Part shown: in pieces, positions 17,047-29,138 of the stretch
Numbering within the stretch: position 1 is the first letter of the stretch
Layout: each line of letters begins with the position of its first letter
NCBI GenBank assembly: GCA_016946835.1
Contig: JACVTC010000087.1
Span: 512,501-565,000 of the forward strand
Reading direction: 5' to 3'
Origin: Neocallimastix lanati (nom. inval.)
Taxonomy: Eukaryota; Neocallimastigomycota; Neocallimastigomycetes; Neocallimastigales; Neocallimastigaceae
DNA length: 52,500 nt
Program-made: the position numbers and the translations under genes
The notes under the pieces: model-generated
The model's input: the letters and a program-made list of their open reading frames with translations, nothing else
Told to the model about the DNA's origin: nothing
The model's database searches: none

Positions 17047-18259
17047 TATGTTATATTAATATTTTACAAGTATAAATGTTACTAATAATATTTTTTAAAT
17101 TAGTAAAAAAAAAAGATATATATATTAATTAAAAATTCTTTTTATTTATTATTTTTTTATCCTATCAAAACTATTTATTCAAAGTTTATAATTTAACAAT
17201 AGCTTTAACATACCTAATTTTTTTTAATTTAGGTATTAAAAATTAATTATAAAATATATTAATATAAAAGGAGGGAAACAAAATAAATACTTAATTTTTT
17301 ATTATTACTATTATTATTATTTTATTAGATATTATCGTTTTAATAATATTAAAATAAAAAATAAGTATAAATTAATAATAATATTAAAATGTTTATTATT
17401 ATTATTATTATTATTATTATTGGTTTTTATTGTTGATATTTATAAATAGATTATTTGATTATTTGATTTATATTATTTTTTATTTAGTAATTTATTTATT
17501 TATTTATTTACTTATTATTAAAAAAATAAATTGCAATATTTATTTTAAAGAAAAAAAAAAAAGTGAATTTTTTCTTGAAAAAAATATTTCTTTAAATTTA
17601 TTATTCTTTATATATTAATTTTAATATTTATGAAACTTTTACTTATAAAAGTTTTTATTATTATTATTATTATTATTTTATTGTTTAAAATCTTTTTTTT
17701 TTTATTATTTTTTATTTTTTATTGTTATTTTTAATTAAATTTGATTTTTATCTATTTTTGGTTTGAAAACATCAAAAATAAACTTCTTAATTTATTTAAT
17801 AATATTTTTATTTATTACATTTTTAAAATGATAAATTTTATTTTTTTTTTTTTTTTAACATGTGGATATATATAAAAGCTTATATATTTCAATAATTAAT
17901 AGAATTACTTAATATGCTTTTATACAAGCACATTCATAAAAAAAAAAAAAAAAAAGCATAAATTTGATTCTTCAATCTAAACTTTGGAATTTTTTTTTAA
18001 AGAAAAAAAGGGAAAAAAAAAATAAATTAAATTTATATATAAAAAAAACTTTCACTTAATCAAACAAATTAATTATTAAAAATATTTGTATAAAATTTAT
18101 TGTTAAAGTGAGAGTTTAATTATTATAAATTAAATTTATTATATCATTTCCATATATTATAAAATATACTATCATTTTTTTAATAATTAATATAAAATTA
18201 TTTTAATTTAACCTCTATATTCTATATATTAATCATCATTATCCCTCCTCCTCTTTATT
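17047..18259. other. Upstream region of the coiled-coil gene
   Basis: Sequence upstream of the minus-strand coiled-coil gene. Low-complexity AT DNA with a TTA run near 17393-17420 and poly(A) tracts. A small open frame at 17430-17618 is a low-complexity Ile/Phe/Leu translation and is not called. No RNA gene is seen. Confidence 0.5.
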
Positions 18260-18900
18260 TCTTTTTTTTCATTATTTATTATTTAATTATTCAATTATTT
18301 ATTAATAAACAATGTTCTTTATTATTTATTATTTATTATATATTATTTATTTAAATTATTATTCAATTATTTATTTAATTATTTAATTATTTAATTATTT
18401 ATTATTTATTATTTATTATTATTATTTAATTATTTAATTATTTAATTATTTATTATTTATTATTTATTATTATTATTTATTTATTTATTATTTATTTATT
18501 TATTATTTAATTATTTATTATTTATTATTTATTTATTTATTATTTAATTATTTAATATTTAATTATTTATTATTTATTTATTATTTATTATTTATTATTT
18601 ATTTATTTATTATTTATTATTTATTTATTTATTATTTATTATCTATTATTTATTATTAAATTATTTATTATTTATTTATTTATTTATTATTTATTTATTT
18701 ATTATTTAATTATTTATTATTTATTAATAAATACTCTTTTTATTATTAATTATTTAATTATTTAATTATTTAATTATTCAATTATTTAATTATTAATTAT
18801 TTAATTATTTAGTTATTTAATTATTTAATTATTAATTATTTAATTATTTAGTTATTTAATTATTTAATTATTTAATTATTTAGTTATTTATTATTTATTT
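18260..18900. repeat. TTATTTA/TTATTTAA mixed-period array
   Basis: About 640 bp of mixed TTATTTA, TTTA and TTTAATTA units, less regular than the 10.9-kb satellite. It contains a copy of the same spacer B (AATAAATACTCTTTT, about 18725) and a divergent relative near 18302. The shared spacer shows that the two arrays are related in origin and not only in base composition. Confidence 0.85.
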
Positions 18901-19110
18901 AGCAAACTTTTATTTTTATTAATATAAATATATATTAATATCAATAATTTATATAATAAGATTTATAGTTTGATAATTGGATATATTAAAAAATTAAATA
19001 TTAAATAACTAATAAATAAAATTTTTTATTAAACTTTTTGTGCAAATATATTTAAATACTACTCTATTGTATTACATTGTATATTTAATATACTTTATTG
19101 TATATGGGAA

Positions 19111-19223
19111 CATTTATAAAACTATATTAAAATATACTTTATAATATATTGAAACATGAACAAAGTTATATTACAATATACTTTATAATAAATTGAGACA
19201 TTTATAAAACTATATTGTAATAC
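19111..19223. repeat. 44-bp imperfect tandem repeat, about 2.5 copies
   Basis: Copy 1 at 19111-19154 and copy 2 at 19155-19198 align over 44 bp with few differences; a partial third copy starts at 19199. Each begins CATTTATAAAACTATATT or a variant of it and includes AATATACTTTATAAT. An open frame on the minus strand across this block is a by-product of the repeat. Confidence 0.75.
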
Positions 19224-21209
19224 AAAATCATTCATTGAATAAATTACTATTATTACAAAAAAAATGAAACAAAACACTATAAGAAATAAATTAATAATAA
19301 TAAAAAAAAAAGAAAACAATTAACATTTTATTATATAATAATAAATAATAATAATACTTGGTAGTGTAGTAAACTTTGGTCATTTTATAAATCAATTTAA
19401 TATACAATAAAACAAAAGTAAGAAGAACATTTCTTATAATAATAGAAGTTAAGATTTAATAAAAGAAAAAAAAAAAAATTGCAAGAAATTAACAACTAAT
19501 TCTATTATGCTATAGATCAAATAAAAATAGATATATATAAACTTCTTAAAGTATAATTTTTTAGTTGATGACCTTTGTCTACTTTAGTTGATAAACCCAC
19601 TTTTGAAAATGAAAGAAATGTATATGAAATTAAGAAAATTACATTTAAATATTGATGTATTTGAATAAAAAATAATATTAAAATAAATTGAAATAAATAG
19701 AAAATTAATATATTAAGATTTAATAATACATTGAAATATAAATATTAAAATTTATCAATAAAAGTAATATTCATTACAAAAAATAGAAATATATGGATAT
19801 AGTAGTTCGCTTTTGCATTATTTGATATATAATATAAATATTAATAATAAATAAATATTCTATACATATAAATAATTTAAATAGTCTATAATAAATAATA
19901 CATATTTAATTTAAATAATAACTAATAAATAATGAATATTAATTATTATTTATGATTTTTAATTCAATAATTCTTATTTAATATTTAATATTTATCACTG
20001 AATAATTATTGCATACACCCAAAGTAATAGTTTATAATCTTTTATAGATATATATATAATTTGGTTCATCTTTGTTAAATAGCGTGGAATCAATGAAGAG
20101 AGAAAGAATGTTTTACTTTGAATTTTAATATTCATTATAGTTTTGCTTGTTTTTTTTTCATTAAAACTTGTTACATCCTTTCTTAATGATTCATTCCAAT
20201 TAATAACAAAAGTATTAATTAAAGATAAAATATACTAATAATAAAAAAGAATTAATAAATAAAAATTAATATAATAAATAAAAATTAATATAATAAAAAA
20301 GAATTAATATAATAAATAAAAATTAATATAGTAAAAACGAATTAATATAAATATATAATATAATAAAATAGAATATAATAAAATAGAATATAATAAAATA
20401 AAAATAATAAAGAAAGAATTAATATTAATAGAAATTAAGGTAAATAAAAAGAGTTGTGTAACGTGATATCCTAATTCATAAACAATGGCTGATTAAATAA
20501 ATTAAAAATTAATTAATTTACCTAACTCATAATGCTTATTTTGTTGTACATACAATTACACAAAAGAAATTTAAATTGACATCATATTAAATTAGAGTTA
20601 CATATGTTATGCAGCTTTTAAACCTTAATTATTATCATTTTCTATTCAATCTATTCATATGAAATATGAAATAATAAATATTAAATATTGATAATAATTA
20701 TCATATTTTTTAACACATTTGTCATCCTACTTTTCTTAATAATAAATGATAAAACTCTACAAATAAAAATTTATCTATTTATTTGTTTATTTAATAAATA
20801 CTATCTATTAATTTATTTATTTATTTATTTACTTATTATTTAATTTATTTATTTATTTATTTACTTATTTAATTATTCAATTATTTAATTATTATGTTTC
20901 TGATTATGACTACAATTTATTCATTTAATCTTATAATAGAAAAAAAATGTTTAACTTTGTCTGATGTGTTAATGCATTTTTTATTTTTGTAATGTCATCC
21001 ATTTTTAGAAGTGATCTCATGAGAAAGAAAAAAAAAAAAAAAAACGTATTAAATAGTTTGGGCAAATCAATTAAAAACGAAGAATAATACATTACCATTG
21101 TTATTAGCTGTTTTTATTATTTCAATAAATTTAATCCTCATCAAAGGCTATAACTGTACTAAAATTTATAAAAATTATACATCAATAGTGGGTTAACATA
21201 AAAAAAGTG
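19224..21209. other. Gene-free DNA of ordinary complexity
   Basis: This stretch is less repetitive than most intergenic DNA in the window. It includes unique-looking patches near 19560-19620, 20040-20180, 20440-20640 and 20940-21130, yet carries no long open frame on either strand. A tandem block of AAAAATTAATATAAT-like units lies at about 20240-20410. It may be decayed mobile-element DNA or a non-coding transcript; neither is shown. Confidence 0.45.
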
Positions 21210-21297
21210 TTAAAGAGTTATTGAAAATAATAATATTAAATATATATAAATAAAATTGAATATATATTTAATATTATTATTTTCAATAACTCTTTAA
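21210..21297. repeat. Perfect 38-bp inverted repeat with 12-bp loop
   Basis: Left arm 21210-21247 and right arm 21260-21297 are exact reverse complements over 38 bp, separated by 12 bp (21248-21259). The outer end of the stem (TTAAAGAGTTATTGAAAAT) is not simple sequence, so chance pairing is very unlikely. No open frame spans it. It could be a fold-back or MITE-like element, a recent palindromic duplication, or a hairpin RNA precursor. Confidence 0.9.
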
Positions 21298-21717
21298 TTC
21301 TTAAAATATTTTGTTTAAATAGGATGAAACTTTACAATGCATTAAAGAATTATTTAATCTCTTTATGTATATATATATATATTTATCTTTATTATAAAAT
21401 TAGTATAGACCTTAATTTATTATTATTACAAGTGACGTGACTCATAGATAATCATTATTAATTGTTAATATTATTTATTCAATTAAAGTTTATTTAATCT
21501 AACCTTTTATTATGTTATTTTTTTGGAATATTTTAGGTATTTATTAAATTTTTTTAAAATTTTGAATAATTAATAATTACATGTGATTTACATTTAATAG
21601 TTGAATGTAGTAAATTTTTATTAGTATTTAAGTGTAATAATACTTTTTTTTTAACAAATGAAACAAAAGATCCTTAGGAAGGAAAAAAATACTTAATGAT
21701 ATATAAATACTGATATA

Positions 21718-21960
21718 TAATAATAATAAATAATAAATAATTGAATAATAAATAATTTACTAAATAAGTAAATAAATAAATAATAGATAATAAATAATTT
21801 ACTAAATAAGTAAATAAATAAATAATAAGTATTAATAAATAATAAATAATAAATAATTGACTAATAAATAATTAAATAAATAATAAATAATTAAATAATA
21901 AATAATATTGATAATAATAAATAATAAATAATCATAATAATAAATAAATCAATAGTTAAT
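21718..21960. repeat. AT-rich tandem repeat with a duplicated segment of about 50 bp
   Basis: A block built from AATAAATA units contains a segment with AATAATTTACTAAATAAGTA twice in tandem (from about 21749 and about 21797). No coding content. Confidence 0.65.
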
Positions 21961-22290
21961 AATATTACTATTATATATTCAAATTCAGTATTGATAAATT
22001 AACTTTGAGAGGAAATATTTATATATGTAAAATAAAAATATTAATATTTTTATAAATATTATTAATTTTAATAATAAAAAACAAAATAATAAAACCTAAT
22101 AATTTGAAAAATAATACTTATAACCATAATAAAAATTAATATAAATATAATTATATATATAAACATATTTCGTAAATGCAATTAATTAAAGCAAATATAA
22201 AAATATAAAAATTTAAATAATTTGTTTTATTTTATTATTATTATTTTTTTTTTAATTTTGTTATTCTTTAAAACACATAATTAATATTTA

Positions 22291-22321
<31 letters not shown>

Positions 22322-22727
22322 TATTATTATTATCATTATATTTACTGCTTATTATTTAATTTTGTAAAATTTTTTCATAGATATCTTATAAATAATTCTA
22401 TTTCATTATAATATTTATTTAAAAAAAAAAAATAAAGATATCATTAACAACATAAATAATAACAATACTAATAATTTTAATTATGATCTACTAATAAATA
22501 ATTATAATTATAATAATATTAAATTATAATAATTATTAATTGTAATACTAATAATAATAAATAAATTATTATATATATTTATAATACTTTAATCATAATA
22601 AAATCAAAAATAATATTTATAAATAATAATCATAGTAATAGTAATTCTTATAATTATTGATAATACTATTTATTAAACTCTTGGCTTTTCCATTATAAAT
22701 TGAATTTAAAATATTAACCTCTCTTAA

Positions 22728-22758
<31 letters not shown>

Positions 22759-24335
22759 CGATTTTTTTATTTTATTTTATTTTTTATTTTTTTTTTTTTT
22801 ATTTTTAATACTATCTTTTTCTATCTTAATCTTAAAAAAAATTATTAATCAAAGTTCATTATATTATTTAATTTTTTTTTTTTAGTTTTTTAACTTTTGC
22901 AGTTCAATTTTTTTTTTTTTTATATATATATTTTCTAAATTTTTTTTTATAACAAAGAGATAAAAAAGGTTAATTATAAATTAGATGATGGTCAAATCAT
23001 AATTTATTAGTTTAATTATACAAAATTAAGGCAAAAAAAAAAAATAGATTTAGATAATTATTTTTTCATAATAAATTAGTATTTTATTAATAATTATTCA
23101 TAGATAGATATTTAAAAATATGCCTAAATTATGCATATATATTATAATTATGCATATTTATAATTAAGAAAAAAAAAAAATTTTTTTTTTAAAACTTCAT
23201 AATTTCGCTAAAAATTTTATAAAAGTAATATTTATCTATAACATATTAATTAAATTAAATAATATACTAAATCATCTTTTTCCTTTTTCCTTTTTTTTTT
23301 TTTTTTTTTTTCAATTTAAAGAGAATCAAAGGATGACATATTAAAGTTTTACTTTTTTTTTTTAATATTTGAAACTTTTTAAAGACATATATATTTAATA
23401 AAGTATAAATCAAAACAAATGATTTTCAAAAAAAAAAAAAATTCTTTAAAATGTTATTATCATCATAAATAAATATTTATTTATTATTATAGTTATTATT
23501 AATTATTATTTAAAAATAGAAATTTTTGAGTTTAAGTAATTTTAATGATTATGAAATAGGAAAATTTTTGAAATTTTAAATAGAATTAAAATTTTATTAT
23601 TATTTTTAATTTTAATTTTAATTTTATTTTAATTTCTTTAATCTTAATTTAAAAAACTTTTTTTTTTTTTTTTTTTTTTCGATTTGTAATTTTTTTTATT
23701 TTATTATTATTTCTTTTTTCATATTTATTCAATATTTAACAGTAATATTTTTTAAGAAACTTCAAAAAAAGAAGTAAAAAAAAAAGGCATAATTAAATAT
23801 AATAAAAAAAAATAGCTGATAAATTATATATCGTAGCAAAAAAAAAAAAAAAAAACTGAAAATAAAAATAAAATATTGTAATAAATATATATATATATAT
23901 TTATTAAAAAAGAAGAAAAAAAGTAATTTATTCGAAAAATATATATATATATATATATTACCGAAGATATTTCGAATTAATTCATTTATTTTATCCCAAT
24001 ATTATAATTATAATAATTTTGTGTTATTTTTATTTTTAGTATTTTTTTTTTTTTTTTTAAAAAAAAAAACTTTTTTTCTTTATTTTGTAAAAAAATTTTT
24101 TTATATAGAATTTATTTTATTGTAGATGTTATATTACCTATAAAATAATTTTATTATTTTTTATTATTTGATTTTCACTTTAATATAAACAAATCTATCT
24201 CATTATATTAAAGGAAGTAATTAACAATTGATCTTGTTATTATAAACTATTAAATAAATTTTTGGTCATCACCTATATTTCTATAATAATAATAATAATA
24301 ATATATATATATTTTTTGATATAATATAAAGGAAA
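21961..24335. other. Upstream region of the 24.3-kb gene
   Basis: AT-rich DNA with several long poly(T) tracts. Two of these, near 22731-22758 and 23661-23679, are each followed directly by CGATTT. Long dA/dT tracts are common in promoters because they exclude nucleosomes, but no defined promoter can be named. No open frame or RNA gene is seen. Confidence 0.45.
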
Positions 24336-26159
24336 ATGTCTGAGACAAGGTATATATCAAAATTAAAAATACTTAACATAATTAAAGGCAAATAAAATAG
24401 TAATAATAATATAAAGAATAATAAAGAATAAGAATAAAATTTTTTTTAAAAAAAAAAGAGAGAGCAGAATCAATAAAATTATGAATAAAAAATTAAATAA
24501 TTCATTGAAGATATTTTTATATTATTAAATGATAAAAAAAAAAAAATTGATATTTAATATATATATCTATAAATGATAAAAAAAAAAAAAAAAAGATTAA
24601 AATATATATTACTATATAATAAATGAATAATGTATATTCTAAAATAATGTATATATATATATATATTTTTTTTCAATAATTCATGTTTTTATAAAAAAAA
24701 AAAAAAAAAAATTCCTTAATTAACAAACCAAAAAAAAAAAAAAAAAAAAATTACCGAAACATTATTATAACCAATTTCATAATAAATATTTAATTATAAT
24801 ATATATTTTTTTTAATATATAAATGTATATATATATTATAACTTTTTTATATATATTTTTCTATTATTGGTCTTTTGATTTTTTTTTTTTTTTATTGCGT
24901 CGAAATTATGTATTAACAATAACAATAAATAAAACAAATAAAAAAAAATTAAACGAAATAAAATAAATAATTAAATAAAATCGAAAAAAAAAAAGATTAT
25001 ATGAATCTGTTATTCAACCTTTGACTCAAGAAAATCTTCAGATACTTCAAGAACAATATAAAAGTATTAAAAAGACTTCAACTACAGCAAGAATTATAAA
25101 ATGGCTTTCAGAAATTCCACAAAATTTAGGTTCAGCAGATAATATGTCCACCTCTAATATTGCCAAAGAGGGGAATGAGTTTCAAAGCCAAGATATGAAT
25201 AATAAAACTGGTGATAATTTAGGTTCTCAACCACAACAAAGAAGTTTAGAAAAAATTAATAAGGATACAAGCCATCAAAGCTTTAACGAATATAATAATA
25301 ATTCACCGAATAAAAAGAATAGTATCAGTAATAATGATTATGATAGAATGAAGAAGATGAATGCACCGGGTGCTGCAAACAATACCACAGAAAAACGTTC
25401 CTCAAGAGATAAAGGTAGACTTTGTTGCTATTTAAAGGTTGAAGTGGGAGGAAATACACAATTATTACCAATTCATGAGGTAAAAAAAAAATTATTATTA
25501 TCATAATTAATAATGAAGAGAAAACAAAAAAACAAAAATTAAAAAATAAAATAAAAAAATTTAATTATATAATAAAAAAAAAATATTTTAAAGAGAGTAA
25601 AGAAAATAGAGTATAGATTTAATATAAAAATAATATATGTAAATTAGAATATAAAAATATATATATTTAAAGGATAAAAATTTTTAATATTGTTAAAATT
25701 TATATATCTATTTAGATTTAGATAGTATTAATTATTATTATATTAATATAAAATATAAATAGATAAAATATTTTTGAAATTTTTTCGTTATTATTTTTAT
25801 TATTATTATTTTTATTATTATTATTTTTTTTTTCCGATATTTTTAGTTTAAATTTAATTTATTATATATTTAATTTATTATTATTTTTGTTATCATTATT
25901 ATTTTTTATTTAAATATTTTAGAATGATATACCACAAAATCTTGCTTATAATTTCTGTAAAGCTAATAATGTAAAATTTACATAATTTATATGATATATA
26001 TAATAATATATTTGATATGTTTTAAAAATATTAAATGCTATTTTTATTATTTTTTTCTTTTTTATATTATATAATATATAATAGATATTGAATTCAGTAA
26101 ACTCCTTAAAGGAACATATAATAAATGCAATTGAAAATTATAGTAAAACTTTGAAATAA
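24336..26159 (+). CDS. Hypothetical protein, 206 aa, four exons
   Basis: Exons 24336-24349, 24996-25479, 25923-25970 and 26085-26159 join with GT..AG borders and intact phase to give 206 residues ending in TAA. The N-terminus (MSETRLYESVIQPLTQENLQ) leads into a helical segment of about 50 residues, then an Asn/Ser/Lys-rich linker (about 55-138). A compact, more conserved-looking end follows: Cys-Cys-Tyr-Leu-Lys-Val-Glu-Val-Gly-Gly, then ENDIPQNLAYNFCKANN and a terminal helix. That end has the look of a small beta-hairpin plus helix module with a D-x-P-x-x-L-A-x-x-F-C pattern. I cannot name the family. Only 14 nt of coding sequence lie in the first exon, ahead of a 646-nt intron. Confidence 0.7.
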
Positions 26160-27051
26160 GTTTTTTTTTTTTTTTTTTTATTATTTTTATTTTTTTATTT
26201 TTTATTTTTTTTTCTTTAATATAATATATATATAAATATATAAGTATATATATATATATTATTTTATTTTTTGTTTTTTTGCTTTATAAATTTTTATATT
26301 TAAAGTCAATAAGGAAATTAGTATTATAAATCATTTTATGTATATATATATATATATGTCATGTTCTATTAATATATATATGAATAATAAAACGATGAAT
26401 TAATACTAGTTTACATCTATAATTTAAATTCAATAAATATTTATATATATTTATAAATACATATGATAAAATATATGTATATATATATTTTTTATTTTTA
26501 AAATTAGTTTATTATTATTATTTTTTTAATATACACTTATTAGAAATAGATTAGATAAATATTTAGTTTTTAGTTATTTATTATTATTATTGTTATTATT
26601 ATTAAATATTATATATATAATATCAAATATTATTTATATTACTATTTTAATTGTTTTTTTTTTTCTTTCTTCTTTTCTTTTCTATTTTATTATTATTATA
26701 ATTTTTCTTTTATATTATTCTTCTTATGTATTAAAAATACCTTATATATATTAAATATAAAAATGAAATGAAAATGAAAATGAAAAAAAAAAAAAAATTA
26801 ATGTTAACAAAATTTTAAATCATTAATTTTGAAATAATAATAATTAAAAAAAAATAAATAAAAATAAATAAATAAAATAAAAAAAAAAAAAAATAAAAAT
26901 TAAAAATAATATATATATATATATAAACAAATATGTATATAAATTAAAAAAAAAAAAAATTCCTTGGGTTTTAATCAAATCAATAAATAAAAATAAACTT
27001 ATTGATGATGATAATAATATTTATATAAAAGTACGCATTTACCTTGAAGAG
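26160..27051. other. Spacer between two plus-strand genes
   Basis: AT-rich intergenic DNA with TA dinucleotide runs, poly(A), and one AAAATG hexamer run near 26760-26785. No open frame or RNA gene is seen. Confidence 0.5.
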
Positions 27052-27637
27052 ATGAAGAATCAAAAAAAGAATAAAGTAAAAAAAAGTAAAATAAAGCTTA
27101 ATGGAAATAATAATAAGTCTGAAAAAAGTAAAATATCAAAATCAACGGAAATTTCTTTGAAAAATAGAAATGAAGGTACGAATAATAATAAATCTATTCA
27201 AAGTAAAATTCCAAAATCAAACGAAAATATTTTGAAAAATAGAAATGAAGGTACAAATAATGATAAATCTGTAAAAAGTAAAATTTCAAAATCAAATGAA
27301 AATATTTTGAAGAATCGAAGTAGATCGAAAGCAAAAACCAACATTAGAACAAAAACTGGTCAAAAAACAAAAATAATATCAGTAAGTTAATTATAAAATA
27401 TTTATTTATAAAATAATAATAATAATAATCGTAATAATAATAATAATAATATAATAATAATAATACTAATATTTTAATTTTTTATACAAAATGAAAAATC
27501 TAAAAAAAAAAAAAAAAAAATTATATAAATGTATTCAAAAATAGGAAAGAAATTTAACATCAAAAAATAACTTTAAAAATAATGAAAGTTTAAAGAAAAA
27601 AAGTACTTCTAAATATTTAAAAAGTACTACTACATAG
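27052..27637 (+). CDS. Small basic Lys/Asn/Ser-rich protein with 25-residue repeats, 140 aa
   Basis: Two exons, 27052-27381 and 27545-27637, join at GTAAGT..TAG in phase and end in TAG. Residues 26-50 and 51-75 are a tandem 25-residue repeat (core SKISKSNENILKNRNEGTNN with changes), and 76-93 are a partial third copy. At DNA level the unit is 75 bp. The rest is Lys/Arg/Ser-rich, strongly basic and probably disordered; nuclear or nucleic-acid binding would be consistent but is not shown. I recognise no family. The intron with a matching frame on both sides argues for a real gene, but the low complexity keeps confidence moderate. Confidence 0.5.
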
Positions 27638-28228
27638 CAATATTGAACGATGAAAAAATGAATAAGACCTAAGGAGAAAAAAAAAAAAAAAGCTAGTAAA
27701 ATCATTAAAAAAAAATATAATAAATAATAATTAATTAAAATATTAAAAAAATTTATATTAAATTATAATAATTATAGTAAATAAATAAATAAATAAAAAA
27801 AAAAAAGAATACCACATATTTAATGATTATTATTATTAAAATAAAAAAAAAAAAAATAGAATATTGGTATATCTTTTCTTTTCTTTAAATAATCATAATA
27901 AATAGAATGGAATAATGTAATCAAATAATAATTAAAAAAAAAAAAAAAAAAATAATAAATAAAAAAAAAAATATATATAATAAATAAATAAATATATCTA
28001 TATAATTGAATTAGAGTCATATTTTTTTTTTTTGTTTTCTATTATTATTGTATTTTTTCAAATATATATTTTTTTTAATTTAAATAGTAATATTTATATA
28101 TTAAGATTAAAAAACTTTTATATAAGATATAGAATAATATTTTATACTTTTATCTTTTTTTTTTTTTTTTTATTAAATGTGATGTTTGTATTAATATATA
28201 TATATAATAATTAAAAGTATTGTTAAAC

Positions 28229-28261
<33 letters not shown>

Positions 28262-28819
28262 AATAATAATAATTTAAGAAACAACGTAAGAAGTAATGTT
28301 ATAAAAAATAAGAAATCATCTTTTTTATAAGTTGTCGTAACAAATTAAAGATTTATATATTATGTTAAATATATATAAAATGTTATTTTTATTTTTATTT
28401 TTATTTTATATTTATGTTAAGATGAATCGAGTCCCATTTTGACATTCAAATTGATTTTCATAAGCAGTAATATATTATAATATATTCCAAATATATGAAT
28501 GGACAATTCTATATTATTTATTTAAAGTTAAATGATTCCATAATTATAAAGTTTTTGTAATTAAATATATAAATAAATAATAAATATATATAAATATTTA
28601 TTTATTATTAATTATTTATTTATAATACCAACATTCGATCATTCTATAAACTATTTAATATTGTTTTTATAAGTTCAATCTATTTATATATATATATATA
28701 TTAAAATTTATATATATTAGTTTAATTCCTTGTCAATAATTTTTTTTTTTTTTTTAAACAAACAAAAAGTTTTTTTTTTTCTTTCCCCATTAAATTTTAT
28801 TAAAAACAAAAAAACAAAA
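27638..28819. other. Spacer upstream of the FUN14 gene
   Basis: AT-rich DNA with poly(A) tracts. The patch 28260-28520 has more even base use (for example GAATCGAGTCCCATTTTGAC) but no open frame and no tRNA-like fold that I could find. Small open frames near 27820 and 28032 are low-complexity Phe/Tyr/Ile translations and are not called. Confidence 0.45.
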
Positions 28820-29107
28820 ATGTCAGGAAAAGGTATTTTGAAAATAAATAAACAAATAAATACTACTACTACTACTACTATTACTACTACTACTACTACT
28901 ACTAATAATAATAATAAAAAAGAATAATATTAATATATATAAATAATTATAATAATAACATTTCACATTTCAAATCAAATTCATTAATATAATTAATATT
29001 CATTAATATAATTAATATTCATTAATATAATTAATATATAATATTTATTATTTACACCTTTTTTTTTTCTTCTTTTTTATAAATAATAAACATTTACCGA
29101 AAAACCA

Positions 29108-29138
<31 letters not shown>

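Noticed and set aside
17430-17618. 62-codon Ile/Leu/Phe frame resembling a membrane peptide
   Set aside because: Low-complexity translation of AT-rich DNA; similar frames occur at many non-genic places in the window.
21210-21297. Intrinsic transcription terminator
   Set aside because: Eukaryotic context, very long AT stem with no following gene end; a bacterial-style terminator makes no sense here.
25480-25506. Stop after the long exon of the 24.3-kb gene
   Set aside because: The open frame runs into an intron (GTAAAA donor after HE). Two further exons continue in phase, so the real stop is at 26157-26159.
28260-28520. Possible tRNA or small RNA gene
   Set aside because: More even base use, but no cloverleaf, A/B boxes or stable fold could be found by eye.
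28730-28927. 65-codon frame with poly-Thr around the FUN14 start
   Set aside because: Its Thr/Asn end is intron 1 read through. Splicing at the GTATTT donor after 13 coding nt joins in phase to the FUN14 domain.
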